The notes under the pieces were generated by a model that was not told where the DNA came from, searched no databases, and saw nothing but the letters and a program-made list of their open reading frames with translations. A stretch of DNA of 64,000 bases, taken from positions 3,419,501 to 3,483,500 of the forward strand of contig NZ_LT598653.1 in assembly GCF_900078365.1 (NCBI RefSeq). The letters are read 5' to 3'. The DNA comes from an uncultured Sphingopyxis sp. Lineage in GTDB: Bacteria > Pseudomonadota > Alphaproteobacteria > Sphingomonadales > Sphingomonadaceae. Every line of letters begins with the position of its first letter. Position 1 is the first letter of the stretch. This document shows, piece by piece, positions 34,607-44,299 of the stretch. A program made the position numbers and the translations under genes.

Positions 34607-36891
34607 AGCGGATGCCCCGACAGCGGGATGCGGCGGATGCGCCGCCCGGTCGCGGCGAACATCGCATTGGCGATCGCGGGCGCGACCACCGGAACGCCGA
34701 TCTCGCCGAGCCCGCCGGGTTCGCGGTCGCTCTCGACGAACTCGACCAGGATGCGCGGCGTCTGCGACAGGCGCGGCAGGCCGAGCTGGCCGAGCTTGCG
34801 CGCGGTCGCGAGGCCGCCTTCATAATCGGTCGTCGCGCCGACCGCGGCGGCGAGGCCGAAGATCAGCCCGCCTTCGACCTGCTGGCGCGCGATCGCCGGA
34901 TTGACGAGCCGCCCCGCGTCGACGACCGCGACCAATTGTTCGACCTGCAACCCCTTGTCGCTTTGCCGCGCGGTCGCCATCAGCGCGATGTGGCTGCCGC
35001 GCATGGCATGGCAGGCGAGGCCCTGCGCGCTCCCCGGCAATCCGCCTTCCCAGCCGCCGAGGCTGGTCGCGGTGAGCAGGCAGCGCGCGAGCAGCGGCGC
35101 GTCACCGAGCATCGCCATGCGATAGGATAGCGCGTCGCTTCCCGCCCGCACCGCCATTTCGTCGATGAAGCATTCGGTAAAGAAGGCGGTGTAGCTGTCG
35201 GCATTGCCGCGCCAGCGCCCGGTCGGCAGTCCGATGTCGGCGGGGCAATGATCGACCGCGCGGTGCGGGATCGCATAGCGCGTCATCGCCCCCTCGACCG
35301 CGGCGGCGTCGGCGCGGCCCGCGGCGGCGCGCTGCGCCTCGTCGGCGGGCTGATTGTCGAACAATCGCGCGCGGACCTCATGGTTGGTCGCGGGCGCCGC
35401 GATGCGCGTCACCAGCGCGTCGATGCCCCCCGCGGCGTTGAGCGTCGCGGTGAGTTTCGCGCGGGCTGGCGCACGCGGCGGCAGGCGCATGATTTCCTCG
35501 GCGCGCGACCAGGCGAGCTGAACCGGGCGCTTCACCTGCAGCGCGATGATCGCCGCCTGCACCGCGACGCTGTGGTCGAGGCAGGCGTCGAACGACCCGC
35601 CCGCCATCATCGGGAACAAAGTGACGTTGGCGGGCGCAAGGCCGGTCGCGCGGGCGACCGCGTCGCGGCACTGCGCCGGCGCCTGCGTCGCGACCCAGAG
35701 GCGCAGCCCGTCGCGGTCGGGGGCGGCGGTCGCGGTGCGCGTTTCGATGGGGGCGTGGAGCGCGGGCGCGACGGCATATTCGGCGGCGATCCGGTTGCGG
35801 CCTTCCATCGCTTCGCCGACGTCGCCTTCGCTCGCGATGCGATAGCCGTCGCCTTTCAGCGCCGCCTTCAGCGCGGTGTCGATGCGCGCAGTCGAAACCG
35901 GCGTGCCTTCGGTCTCGAACACCGGCGCGAAGCGGTCGAGCGCGCGGTTCGCCGCCCACCAGTTGCGCGCGACGGTGGCGACCCAGCGGTCGTGGGTGAC
36001 GACATGGAGCAGGCCGGGCGCGGCCATCCCGCGCTTGCGGTCGATGCCCTTCAATCGCGTCGCGCCGAGCGGTCCCTGCCGGATCGCGGCGAAGACCATG
36101 TCGGGCAGGCGGATGTCGCCGGCATAATTGGCCGACCCGTCGATCTTCGCCGGCAGATCGAGCCGCGTCAGCTCCTTGCCATAGAGCGGGTCGGCGCTCG
36201 AAGCGCGATAGACGGGCTCGGCGGGCGGATCGAGCAGCGCCGCCGCCGCCGCGACCTCGCCGAAACGCAGCCTTTTCTTGCCGTGAAGGACGAAACCGTC
36301 CTGCGTATCGCATTCTTCCCAGTCGGCGTCCCAGCGATCGGCGGCCGCCATCATCAACAGCGCGCGCGCCTGCGCTGCCGCCGCGCGGCACGGCCCTTCG
36401 AACATGCGCACCGACGAACTGTTCGCGGTCAGCATCACTGCGCCTCGCACCGCCCATTCGCGGCGGACCCAACTGCGCACGTCGGACACGAAATCGGGGA
36501 CGCCGGCCCGCGGCGTAAAGATCGCGCTATCCTCGTCGACGAGCAGCGTATTGGCGTAAAGCGGGCTGATCGGCGCACTTTCGACCGCAATCGTCCGCCA
36601 GTCGGCGCCGAGTTCGTCGGCCATGATCTGCGGCAGCAGCGTCGTGACGCCCTGCCCCATCTCGCATTGCGGCACGATCGCGCTGATATGGCCGTCGTCG
36701 CCGATTTTCAGGAAGGCGTTGAAGATATGCTCGTCGGGCGCGGCGGTCAGATTGGGCTGGTAGTCGCGCGGCCACAGGCCCCACGCGATCGCGAGCCCGC
36801 CCGCGGCGGTCGCGCCGACCAGCAACGAACGGCGGCTGACCTGCGGCACGCGCGATGTCTTCTTTCCCACGGTGTCGCGAATGCCGGCCAT
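34603..36891 (-). CDS. Molybdopterin-binding oxidoreductase subunit (xanthine dehydrogenase family, IorB-like)
   Basis: A 762-residue exported subunit resembling isoquinoline 1-oxidoreductase beta and aldehyde dehydrogenase large subunits. A twin-arginine signal is present (SRRSLLVGATAAGGLAIAWGL, residues 19-39). Cofactor and active-site segments include QCEMGQGVTTLLPQIMADELG, MMAGGSFDACLD, GRWRGNADSY and the C-terminal PGGLGEIGVP with the catalytic Glu. The usual small 2Fe-2S partner subunit is not encoded next to it. It overlaps hemH by four bases and follows a lipoprotein gene by 48 bases. The substrate is unknown. Confidence 0.88.
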
Positions 36892-36939
36892 CGGCGATGC
36901 TGATAATCGGCGCGAGTCCGCGACGCAAAGGCTTTCGGT

Positions 36940-37542
36940 CTATTCCCAGCCCCAGGGGGCGGGGGGCGGCGGCACGGGCTTTGCATAGTCGAACGCGACG
37001 CGGAAATGGCGCCCCTCGCGGTCGAGGCCATAGGTGAAGCCGGCATCGGTCGTTTCGACCGACCAGATGTTGGTCGTCGAAACGCCGCGGCCCGTGCGTT
37101 CGAACATCGCGATCGATTCGGCGTCGACCGGGAAGGTCTGGCGCGTCGCGGTTCCGGCATCGGCGGTATCGCCGCCGTAAAGCGTCACCTCGTCGGCTTT
37201 CCCGTCAACGTGACGATGATCATGCTTGAGGCGAAGGCCCGTCGTCGTCCGGCTGACGATCCAGGTGCGCGAGCGATCCCAGCCGCCGTCGGGGCCTAGC
37301 CCGTCGATGTGAAAGGGGATTTCGATGCGGTCGTTCGTGCAATGGCGGATGTGCATCACCATCGCCCTGCCCCGCATCTCCGCATCAGCCTCCTGATCGC
37401 TGGCGAGCCGACCGGAATAGGCCTTGCCGCACCGCGCCGCGAGCGCATCGAAGAAGGCATCCTGCGGATTTCCACCTGCGGGCGCCGTCGTCGTGCATCC
37501 CGCGAGGGTGGCTGCGGCGACGAACGTCAGCGCGGCCTTCAC
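36940..37542 (-). CDS. Predicted secreted lipoprotein of unknown function
   Basis: A 200-residue protein starting at GTG 37542, which overlaps the upstream TGA (GTGA). The signal ends with lipobox LAGC, so the lipidated Cys is at residue 16. The mature part has AFFDALAARCGKAYSGRL, HIRHCTNDRIEIPFHIDG, WIVSRTTTGLRLKHDHRH and a C-terminal DREGRHFRVAFDY-type strand. This looks like a sphingomonad secreted family with two conserved cysteines. No function is recognised. It lies between the CoA-binding protein gene and the molybdopterin subunit gene. Confidence 0.75.
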   Translation of the reverse strand: MKAALTFVAAATLAGCTTTAPAGGNPQDAFFDALAARCGKAYSGRLASDQEADAEMRGRAMVMHIRHCTNDRIEIPFHIDGLGPDGGWDRSRTWIVSRTTTGLRLKHDHRHVDGKADEVTLYGGDTADAGTATRQTFPVDAESIAMFERTGRGVSTTNIWSVETTDAGFTYGLDREGRHFRVAFDYAKPVPPPPAPWGWE

Positions 37543-37964
37543 TTGAGCAGTCCGAGGCGCGGTATTTCGATCTTGGGGCAGCGGTCCATCACGACGGCCA
37601 GACCCGCGGCTTCGGCGCGCTTCGCGGCGGCTCCGTTGATCACGCCCATCTGCATCCATACCGCCTTCGCGCCATGGACGATCGCTTCGTCGACCGCGGC
37701 GCCGGCGTCTTCGCTGTTGCGGAAGATGTCGACGATCTCGGCGGGCGGCTCGACATTGGCGAGTGTCGCAACGACGGGCGCGCCATGGATCGTCGATCCG
37801 GCGTGGCCGGGGTTGACCGCGATCACGTCATGGCCCTGACGCATCAGGAAGGCGAGCACGCCGTTCGACGGGCGCGCCGGATTGGGCGAGGCGCCGACCA
37901 CCGCAATGCGGCGCGGCCGGCCAAGCAGTTCGCGGATCTCGCCTTCGTCGTTGATCGCCATCAT
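37539..37964 (-). CDS. CoA-binding (YccU-like) protein
   Basis: A 141-residue Rossmann-fold protein of the CoA_binding_2 family. It shows RRIAVVGASPNPARPSNGVLAFLMRQGHDVIAVNPG at the N-terminus, then EIVDIFRNSEDAGAAVDEAIVHGAKAVWMQMGV and VVMDRCPKIEIPRL at the C-terminus. The conserved MDRCPKIE block is diagnostic. Members bind CoA or act in protein acylation-linked processes; the exact role is unclear. The start overlaps the mrp stop as ATGA. Confidence 0.88.
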   Translation of the reverse strand: MMAINDEGEIRELLGRPRRIAVVGASPNPARPSNGVLAFLMRQGHDVIAVNPGHAGSTIHGAPVVATLANVEPPAEIVDIFRNSEDAGAAVDEAIVHGAKAVWMQMGVINGAAAKRAEAAGLAVVMDRCPKIEIPRLGLLK

Positions 37965-38938
37965 TTGCCCTTTCGTGCGTTCAGCCAGTCGGCGACGCGC
38001 GCCGCTATCGCGTGGAATGGTTCGCCCGCGGGATCGGTTCCCGCCGCCGGCGGGACGCCGCCGTCGCTGGCGAGGCGGATGCCCATCGACAGCGGCACGC
38101 GGCCGAGGAAGTCGAGCCCCATCGTCGCCGCCGCGGCTTCGGCGCCGCCGCTGCCGAACGGGTCGCTGACCTCGCCGCAATGCGGGCAGGCGTAGCCCGC
38201 CATATTCTCGACCAGCCCGATGATCGGCACGTCGGCCTGTTCGAACAGGCTGATCGCGCGCGTCGCGTCCATCAGCGCGAGGTCCTGCGGGGTCGAGACG
38301 ATCACCGCACCCGCGGGCTTGTGCTTCTGGATCATCGTCAGCTGAACGTCGCCGGTGCCCGGCGGCAGGTCGACGACGAGCGTGTCGATGTCGCCCCAGC
38401 TCGCATCGACGAGCTGTTCGAGCGCGCGCCCCGCCATCGGACCGCGCCACGCGATCGCCTGTCCGGGCGCCGCGATCTGCCCGGTCGAGAGCATCGGCAC
38501 GCCATAGGCGCTCTCGACCGGCGCGAGCTTCGATCCGCGCGCCTCGGGCTTCACATTTTCGCTGTCCATCAGCCGCGGCTGCGACGGCCCATAGATGTCG
38601 GCGTCGACCAGCCCGACCTTCACCCCGAGCCGGCGCAACGCGACCGCGAGATTGGCGGCGAGCGTCGATTTGCCGACCCCCCCCTTGCCGCTGCCGACCG
38701 CGATGATCGTCATCGCCTTTTTCTCGGCGGTCATCGCGATACGCACCTCGTTCACGCCTGATTGTTCGAGCAGGCCCGCGCGCAGCTTGTCCTCGAGCGG
38801 TTTGCGCTCTTCGGTGCCGAGACCCGTGACGTCGAGGACGATCGCGAGCGTTCCTTCATCGTCGAGAAAGCGGAGACCCGAGGTGCGGCCGCCGGTGAGG
38901 TCGGCCGCGATGCTGGCGAGGGGAGCGGTGTCGGTCAT
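37961..38938 (-). CDS. mrp: Mrp/ApbC-type iron-sulfur carrier ATPase
   Basis: A 325-residue P-loop protein that binds and transfers Fe-S clusters. An N-terminal MIP18-like domain (DUF59, ~residues 1-75) precedes the deviant Walker A VGSGKGGVGKSTLAANLA, then VDADIYGPSQPRLM, VVDLPPGTGDVQLT and NMAGYACPHCGE with the paired cysteines CPHC that hold the cluster. It heads the minus-strand run reaching hemH, several products of which depend on metal cofactors. It is divergent from hflK. Confidence 0.94.
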   Translation of the reverse strand: MTDTAPLASIAADLTGGRTSGLRFLDDEGTLAIVLDVTGLGTEERKPLEDKLRAGLLEQSGVNEVRIAMTAEKKAMTIIAVGSGKGGVGKSTLAANLAVALRRLGVKVGLVDADIYGPSQPRLMDSENVKPEARGSKLAPVESAYGVPMLSTGQIAAPGQAIAWRGPMAGRALEQLVDASWGDIDTLVVDLPPGTGDVQLTMIQKHKPAGAVIVSTPQDLALMDATRAISLFEQADVPIIGLVENMAGYACPHCGEVSDPFGSGGAEAAAATMGLDFLGRVPLSMGIRLASDGGVPPAAGTDPAGEPFHAIAARVADWLNARKGK

Positions 38939-38994
38939 GCTCGCCGCAGATAGGCATGACGAAGCCGATTGCCAGCCATTTTCGCGCGCACCCC

Positions 38995-39023
38995 CTGTTA
39001 ATCGCGCCCGCCGCCCCTATAAA
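38995..39023 (+). promoter_or_regulatory. Predicted hflK promoter (possibly leaderless)
   Basis: TATAAA (39018-39023) lies six bases before the hflK ATG, with a weak CTGTTA 17 bases upstream (38995-39000). Transcription would start at or near the ATG. No ribosome-binding sequence precedes the ATG, which fits a leaderless message. Confidence 0.45.
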
Positions 39024-39029
39024 AGCAGC

Positions 39030-40199
39030 ATGAGCAACGAAAACGACGCCAGCATGGGCGGCCGCCGTCCGGGGGGATTGCGGCAATTTCTCCAGCAGAT
39101 CAGCCAGATGGCGAACAGCCCGTGGGGCAATGGCCCCAAGGACGGCGACGACGGCGGCAAGGGCAGTGGGGGCGACGGCAAGCGCCCCGGCCCGCGCAAT
39201 CCCTGGGTGACCCCCGATCCCGCCGACCAGCGACGCGGACCCAAGCCGCGCGGCCCTTCGGCGCTCGACGAACTGCTGCGCAAGGGGCGCGGCGGTTTCG
39301 GCGGCGGCGGCTCGGGCGGAAGCGGCGGCCAGTTCAATCTGGGCGATTCGGCAAAACTCTGGAAATGGGTCATCCTCGCGCTGGTGGTCGCGTGGGTGGT
39401 CTTTTCCTCCTTCCACATCGTTCCGCCCGAAAAGGAAGGCGTGGTGACCCGCCTCGGCAGCTATTCGCGCACCGTCGGGCCGGGCGTCAAATTCACCTGG
39501 CCCGCGCCGATCGAACGGATCAAAATGGAAGACGTCCGCGCGATCCGCACGATGCCGATCGGCTCGCCCAACGCCACCGACGAGAATTTCGTGCTGACGC
39601 GCGACCAGAGCATCGTCGACCTCGCCTATGAGGTCCGCTGGTCGGTGCGCGATCCGGAGCTGTTCTTCTTCCAGCTCGCCGACCCCGAAGGGACGATCCG
39701 CGAAGTCGCCGAAAGCGCGATGCGCGCGACGGTCGCCAATTTCGACCTCGTCCAGGCGATCGGCCCGGGGCGCGTCGAGATCGAGGCGCAGGTCCAGCAG
39801 CGGATGCAGGAGCTGCTCGACCAATATCGCGCGGGCGTGATCATCCAGGGCATCGCGATCCGCCAGGTCGATCCGCCGAGCCAGGTCGACGAGGCGTTCA
39901 AGGAAGTCACCGCGGCGCGCCAGGAACGCGAATCGGCGATCAACCTCGCGCGCGCCTATGAACAGCAGGTGCTCGAACGCGCGCGCGGCGACACCGCGGC
40001 GTTCGACCAGATTTACGAACAATATAGGCTGGCGCCCGGCGTGACGCGCCAGCGCCTCTACTATGAAACGATGGAGACGGTGTTGTCGAACGTCGACAAG
40101 ACGATTGTCGAAGCGCGCGGGGTGACCCCCTATCTGCCGCTCAACGAAGTGCAGAAGCGGCTGAAGGCGCCCGACGCCGCCCAGAAGGGAGGCGAATGA
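39030..40199 (+). CDS. hflK: HflK, FtsH-modulating membrane protein
   Basis: A 389-residue type II membrane protein. The N-terminal cytoplasmic part is Gly/Arg/Pro-rich, a transmembrane helix (WKWVILALVVAWVVFSSF) is near residues 111-128, and an SPFH/band-7 domain follows (PPEKEGVVTRLGSYSRTVGPGVKFTWP onward). The C-terminal helical part includes ARQERESAINLARAYEQQVLERARG. With HflC it forms a large cage around the FtsH protease and limits its activity. The stop overlaps the hflC start (ATGA). Confidence 0.95.
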   Translation: MSNENDASMGGRRPGGLRQFLQQISQMANSPWGNGPKDGDDGGKGSGGDGKRPGPRNPWVTPDPADQRRGPKPRGPSALDELLRKGRGGFGGGGSGGSGGQFNLGDSAKLWKWVILALVVAWVVFSSFHIVPPEKEGVVTRLGSYSRTVGPGVKFTWPAPIERIKMEDVRAIRTMPIGSPNATDENFVLTRDQSIVDLAYEVRWSVRDPELFFFQLADPEGTIREVAESAMRATVANFDLVQAIGPGRVEIEAQVQQRMQELLDQYRAGVIIQGIAIRQVDPPSQVDEAFKEVTAARQERESAINLARAYEQQVLERARGDTAAFDQIYEQYRLAPGVTRQRLYYETMETVLSNVDKTIVEARGVTPYLPLNEVQKRLKAPDAAQKGGE

Positions 40200-41050
40200 T
40201 GTTCGGATCGCTGACCCGGAACCCGCTGCGCCTGCTCGTCGTCGCGGTCGCGCTGCTCGTCATCCTGTCGCAGTCGCTGGCGATCGTGCCCGAGGACAAG
40301 CAGGCGCTGATCCTGCGCTTCGGCGAGATCGAGCGGACGGTGAACCGCTACAAGCCGGACGAGGATTTCGGCCGCTCGGGCGCGGGGCTCGTCCTGCGCG
40401 TCCCCTTCACCGACGGCATCCAATATATCGACAAGCGCATCCTCGGCGTGAACATGGAGCGCCAGCAGGTGCTTTCCACCGACCAGCAGCGGCTGCAGGT
40501 CGACGCCTTCGCGCGCTTCCGCATCACCAATCCGGTGCGCATGTACACCGCGATCCGCACCGAGGATAAATTGCAGACGCAGCTTGGGACGATCCTCGGT
40601 TCGTCGCTGCGCAACGAGCTCGGCAAGCGCACTTTCGCCACGCTGCTGTCGCCCGAGCGCGGCGCGGTGATGGACAATATCCAGGTCGCGCTCAATCGCG
40701 AGGCGCAGAAATATGGCGCCGAGATCATCGACGTCAGGATCAAGCGCGCCGACCTGCCCGAAGGCGCGACGCTGGAGGCGGCGTATAACCGCATGCGCAC
40801 CGCGCGGCAGCAGGAGGCGATCGCGATCCGCGCCGAGGGGCAGAAGGAAGCGCAGATCATCCGCGGCAACGCCGATGGCGAGGCGGCGCGCATCTATGCC
40901 GCGAGCTTTGGCAAGGATCCCGAATTCTATGATTTCTATCGCGCGATGCAGAGCTATCGGCAGACCTTCCTCGGCGAAAACAACCAGGGCGGAACGTCGA
41001 TCATCATGTCGCCCGACAATGAATATCTGAAGCGTTTCAGCGGCGGTTGA
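40196..41050 (+). CDS. hflC: HflC, FtsH-modulating membrane protein
   Basis: A 284-residue SPFH/band-7 protein. A single N-terminal membrane helix (LRLLVVAVALLVILSQSLAIV, residues 11-31) precedes PEDKQALILRFGEIERTV and the band-7 domain. The later VNMERQQVLSTDQQRLQVDAFARFRI and IIDVRIKRADLPEGATLEAAYNRMRTARQQEA segments are strongly conserved in HflC. It pairs with HflK. The following degP-type protease gene suggests a protein quality-control neighbourhood. Confidence 0.95.
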   Translation: MMFGSLTRNPLRLLVVAVALLVILSQSLAIVPEDKQALILRFGEIERTVNRYKPDEDFGRSGAGLVLRVPFTDGIQYIDKRILGVNMERQQVLSTDQQRLQVDAFARFRITNPVRMYTAIRTEDKLQTQLGTILGSSLRNELGKRTFATLLSPERGAVMDNIQVALNREAQKYGAEIIDVRIKRADLPEGATLEAAYNRMRTARQQEAIAIRAEGQKEAQIIRGNADGEAARIYAASFGKDPEFYDFYRAMQSYRQTFLGENNQGGTSIIMSPDNEYLKRFSGG

Positions 41051-41194
41051 GGCGGCCGCGGCGCGCGGCGGATCGGATGAATGGAGGCTGCAAGGTCCGT
41101 TCATGTTCAAACGCCGTTCAGCCGCCCCGCCGCAGAGACCGCCGCATCCGGGGTTATTTGAGTCTTTTTTGAAGAACGAAGAGGATTTCCGATC

Positions 41195-42694
41195 GTGCGT
41201 TATGTTTATGGCATCACTTCGGCCTTGCTGGCAGGTGGCACCGCGCTGGCGCTGGTCACCCAGTCCCCCGTCGGCGCGCAGGTCGCGCAGAACGAAAAGA
41301 GCGAGATCGCCAAGGCCGTTCCGCGCGCCGGCGCGCCCGAAAGCTTCGCCGACCTCGTCGAACAGTTGCAGCCCGCGGTGGTCAACATCTCGACCAAGCA
41401 GGAAGTGACGCTCGGCGTCCGGCTCAACCCCTTTGCCGGAACGCGCGAGCCGATCACGCAGGAACAGCAGGGCGGCGGCTCGGGCTTCCTGATCTCGTCC
41501 GACGGCTATATCGTCACCAACAACCATGTGATCGCCGGCGGTCCGCGCGGCGACCAGACCGTCGACCAGGTCACCGTGACGCTCACCAATCAGAAGGAAT
41601 ATAAGGCGAAGATCGTCGGCCGCGATGCCGCGTCGGACCTGGCGCTGCTCAAGATCGACGCGACCGGCATGCCCTTCGTGAAGTTCGCCGACGGCAGCCC
41701 GGCGCGCGTCGGCGACTGGGTCGTCGCGATCGGCAATCCGCTCGGCCTCGGTTCGACCGTGACCGCGGGGATCATCTCGGCGGTCCAGCGCAACATCGGC
41801 CAGGGCGGCGCCTATGACCGCTATATCCAGACCGATACCGCGATCAACCGCGGCAATTCGGGCGGTCCGCTGTTCGACCTGCAGGGCAATGTCGTCGGCA
41901 TCAACAATATGCTGATCTCGCCCGTCGGCGCGAACATCGGCGTCAACTTCGCGATTCCCGCCGACGCCGCGATTCCGGTGATCGAGGCGCTGCGCGCCGG
42001 CGAAGCCCCGCAGCGCGGCTATCTGGGTATCGGGATCGTGCCGGTCAGCGAGGATATGGCGGCGGCGCTCGGCCTGCCCAAGGACCGCGGCGAGATCATC
42101 CAGCGCATCGAAGAGGGCCAAGCCGCGGCGAAGGCCGGGCTGAAGCGCGGCGACGTCGTGACCAAGATCAACGGCAAGGAAATCACGCCGCAGCAGACGC
42201 TGTCCTACATCGTCGCCAACATCAAGCCGGGCACGCGCGTTCCGATCGAGGTCATCCGCGAAGGCAAGACGATGTCGCTGTCGGCCGTCATCGGCACGCG
42301 GCCGCCCGAAAGCGAACTGACCGGCGAGAATTTCGACCCCGAGGCGGAAGAGACGTTGCCCGAGGATCCGACGGGAACCGCCGATCAGGCGATCCAGGAT
42401 CAGCTCGGCATGGCGGTCCAGCCGCTGACGAGCGCCATCGCGCGCTCGATCGGCGTCGATCCCGACACCAAGGGGCTGGTCATCGCCGCCGTCGGCGGCA
42501 ACAGCGACGCGGGCCGCAAGGGCCTGCGCCGCGGCGACATCATCCTCAGCGCCAACCGCAGCGCGGTGACGAGCAGCGAGGCGCTCTCGGGCGTCCTCGC
42601 GGCGGCGAAGAAAGCGGGCCGCAACGCAGTATTGCTCGAAATCCTGCGCCGCGGCCAGCAGCCGGCGTTCATCGCGATCCGCATCGCCGAATAG
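41195..42694 (+). CDS. degP: Periplasmic serine protease, DegP/HtrA (Do) family
   Basis: A 499-residue exported protease/chaperone. A signal peptide covers about residues 1-29, with a GTG start at 41195. The trypsin-like domain has the triad His111 (TNNHV), Asp148 (ASDLALLK) and Ser222 (GNSGGP). Two PDZ domains follow: one around GYLGIGIVPVSEDMA with GLKRGDVVTKINGK, the second around GLVIAAVGGNSDAGRKGLRRGDII. Two PDZ domains are normal for DegP and DegQ. It lies 144 bases after hflC and has its own terminator. Confidence 0.95.
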   Translation: MRYVYGITSALLAGGTALALVTQSPVGAQVAQNEKSEIAKAVPRAGAPESFADLVEQLQPAVVNISTKQEVTLGVRLNPFAGTREPITQEQQGGGSGFLISSDGYIVTNNHVIAGGPRGDQTVDQVTVTLTNQKEYKAKIVGRDAASDLALLKIDATGMPFVKFADGSPARVGDWVVAIGNPLGLGSTVTAGIISAVQRNIGQGGAYDRYIQTDTAINRGNSGGPLFDLQGNVVGINNMLISPVGANIGVNFAIPADAAIPVIEALRAGEAPQRGYLGIGIVPVSEDMAAALGLPKDRGEIIQRIEEGQAAAKAGLKRGDVVTKINGKEITPQQTLSYIVANIKPGTRVPIEVIREGKTMSLSAVIGTRPPESELTGENFDPEAEETLPEDPTGTADQAIQDQLGMAVQPLTSAIARSIGVDPDTKGLVIAAVGGNSDAGRKGLRRGDIILSANRSAVTSSEALSGVLAAAKKAGRNAVLLEILRRGQQPAFIAIRIAE

Positions 42695-42714
42695 GCCGGT
42701 CGCAACCCGTATCG

Positions 42715-42752
42715 AAAGGGCGTCGCGGTCATGGTCGCGACGCCCTTTTCAT
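42715..42752 (+). terminator. Intrinsic terminator after degP
   Basis: A perfect 13-bp stem, AAAGGGCGTCGCG (42715-42727) with CGCGACGCCCTTT (42736-42748), is followed by TTTCATTT. The AAAGGG arm also makes it usable on the other strand, but degP termination is the natural assignment. Confidence 0.9.
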
Positions 42753-42813
42753 TTGCCCGGCCCCGAATATGTTCCTATTATGTTCTTATGTAAACGAGTC
42801 GGGAGAATGGATC

Positions 42814-43182
42814 ATGATCGGATATGTGACGCTGGGGACGAACGATCTGGCGCGCGCGGCCGCCTTTTACGATGCGATCGCCGCCGAGCTCGAAACGCCC
42901 CGGATGATGGAATATGAAAGCTTCATCGCCTGGGGCAAGGAGGGCGGCGGCGCGGGAATCGGTCTCACCAAGCCGTTCGACGGCAATCCGGCGACAGTCG
43001 GCAACGGCGTGATGGTAGCCCTGCAGGCGAAGGACGAGGAACAGGTCCAGCGCCTCTACGACATCGCGCTCGCCAACGGCGGCACCTGCGAAGGCCCGCC
43101 GGGACCGCGCGGCGAAACTTTCTACGCCGGCTATTTCCGCGACCCCGACGGCAACAAGTTGAACGCCTTCGTCATGGGATGA
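42814..43182 (+). CDS. VOC-family (glyoxalase-like) protein
   Basis: A 122-residue single vicinal-oxygen-chelate domain protein: MIGYVTLGTNDLARAAAFYDAIAAEL opens it, and GYFRDPDGNKLNAF closes it, both hallmarks of the fold. A metal-binding His is not evident at the first strand. Small VOC proteins include lyases, dioxygenases and antibiotic-binding proteins; no substrate is predicted. The ATG at 42814 follows GGGAGA. It is the last plus-strand gene before a repeat-filled gap. Confidence 0.85.
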   Translation: MIGYVTLGTNDLARAAAFYDAIAAELETPRMMEYESFIAWGKEGGGAGIGLTKPFDGNPATVGNGVMVALQAKDEEQVQRLYDIALANGGTCEGPPGPRGETFYAGYFRDPDGNKLNAFVMG

Positions 43183-43203
43183 GCGGGTTGGCGGCGATGC
43201 CGG

Positions 43204-43487
43204 CTTTGGGGTGGGGAGCGGGCGCTGCGATTCATCAAGCCCCTCCCCCTTCAGGGGAGGGGTTGGGATGGGGTCCATCGGCCTTGCGCAACACCGATAG
43301 ACCCCACCCGACTGCGACTAGGCAGCAAGCTGCCAAGTCTTCGTTGCCCCTCCCCTGAAGGGGAGGGGCTTTCTCCTCTCCATGTCCGCTTCCGGCCGGT
43401 CTCAGACCTTCGTCATCCCGGACTTGATCCGGGATTCATTCTTTCCACGCTGCGCGAATGGACCCCGGATCAAGTCCGGGGTGACGA
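43204..43487. repeat. Composite repeat: linker, family D palindrome, linker, family B palindrome
   Basis: It fills the gap 43183-43520, where no gene is seen. The linker CTTTGGGGTGGGGAGCGGGC is followed by a family D element (43239-43369) with CCCCTCCCCTTCAGGGGAGG hairpins at both ends and GACTGCGACTAGGCAGC in the core. A linker TTCCGGCCGGTCTCAGACC leads to a family B palindrome (43412-43487). The linkers match those at 11144-11369, where the middle module is family A instead. Confidence 0.85.
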
Positions 43488-43520
43488 ATAAAGAGACGGC
43501 CGCTTTCGCCCGAAAACCGC

Positions 43521-44297
43521 CTAGATCAATCCCGCCAGCGGGCTCGACGGATCGGCGTAGCGCCGCAATCCCATGCGCCCGGCCAGATAGGCGTCGCGCC
43601 CGGCCTCGACCGCGCGCTTCATCGCGCGCGCCATCAGGATCGGGTCCTTCGCCTCGGCGATCGCGGTGTTCATCAGCACGCCATCGCAGCCGAGCTCCAT
43701 CGCGACCGCGGCGTCGCTCGCCGTGCCGACACCGGCGTCGACGAGCACCGGCACCGACGCGCCCTCGACGATCAGGCGGATCGTCACGCGGTTCTGGATG
43801 CCGAGCCCCGACCCGATCGGCGCGCCCAAGGGCATGATCGCGACCGCGCCCGCATCCTCGAGCTGTTTCGCCGCGATCGGATCGTCGACGCAATAGACCA
43901 TCGGCAGGAAGCCGTCCTTCGCGAGTATCTCGGTCGCCTCGAGCGTCTCGCGCATGTTCGGATAGAGCGTCTTCGCCTCGCCGAGCACTTCGAGCTTGAC
44001 GAGATCCCAGCCCCCCGCCTCGCGCGCCAGGCGCAAGGTGCGGATCGCGTCGTCGGCGTTGAAACAGCCCGCGGTGTTGGGCAGATAGGTGACCTTCTTC
44101 GGATCGATATAGTCGGTGAGCATCGGCGCCGCCGGGTCCGACACATTGACGCGGCGCACCGCGACGGTGACGATCTCGGCCCCCGACGCTTCGACGGCGG
44201 CGGCATTCTGCTCGAAATCCTTATACTTGCCAGTGCCGACGATCAGCCGCGACGTGAAGGTCCGCCCGGCAACGCTCCAACTGTCGATCTTGTCCAC
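43521..44297 (-). CDS. thiG: Thiazole synthase
   Basis: A 258-residue TIM-barrel enzyme that makes the thiazole ring of thiamine from deoxyxylulose phosphate, dehydroglycine and ThiS thiocarboxylate. Typical segments are SRLIVGTGKYKDF, NTAGCFNADDAIRTLRLAREA, the Schiff-base Lys in LVKLEVLGE, and VLVDAGVGTASDAAVAMELGCDGVLMNTAIA. The start is GTG at 44297, immediately after the upstream VOC stop. A nearby ATG is out of frame. It closes the thiS-VOC-thiG run. Confidence 0.95.
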   Translation of the reverse strand: MDKIDSWSVAGRTFTSRLIVGTGKYKDFEQNAAAVEASGAEIVTVAVRRVNVSDPAAPMLTDYIDPKKVTYLPNTAGCFNADDAIRTLRLAREAGGWDLVKLEVLGEAKTLYPNMRETLEATEILAKDGFLPMVYCVDDPIAAKQLEDAGAVAIMPLGAPIGSGLGIQNRVTIRLIVEGASVPVLVDAGVGTASDAAVAMELGCDGVLMNTAIAEAKDPILMARAMKRAVEAGRDAYLAGRMGLRRYADPSSPLAGLI

Positions 44298-44299
44298 AT

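Noticed and set aside
40130..42121. A 663-codon minus-strand open frame opposite hflC and degP
   Set aside because: It spans two genuine genes and the gap between them with no recognisable domain.
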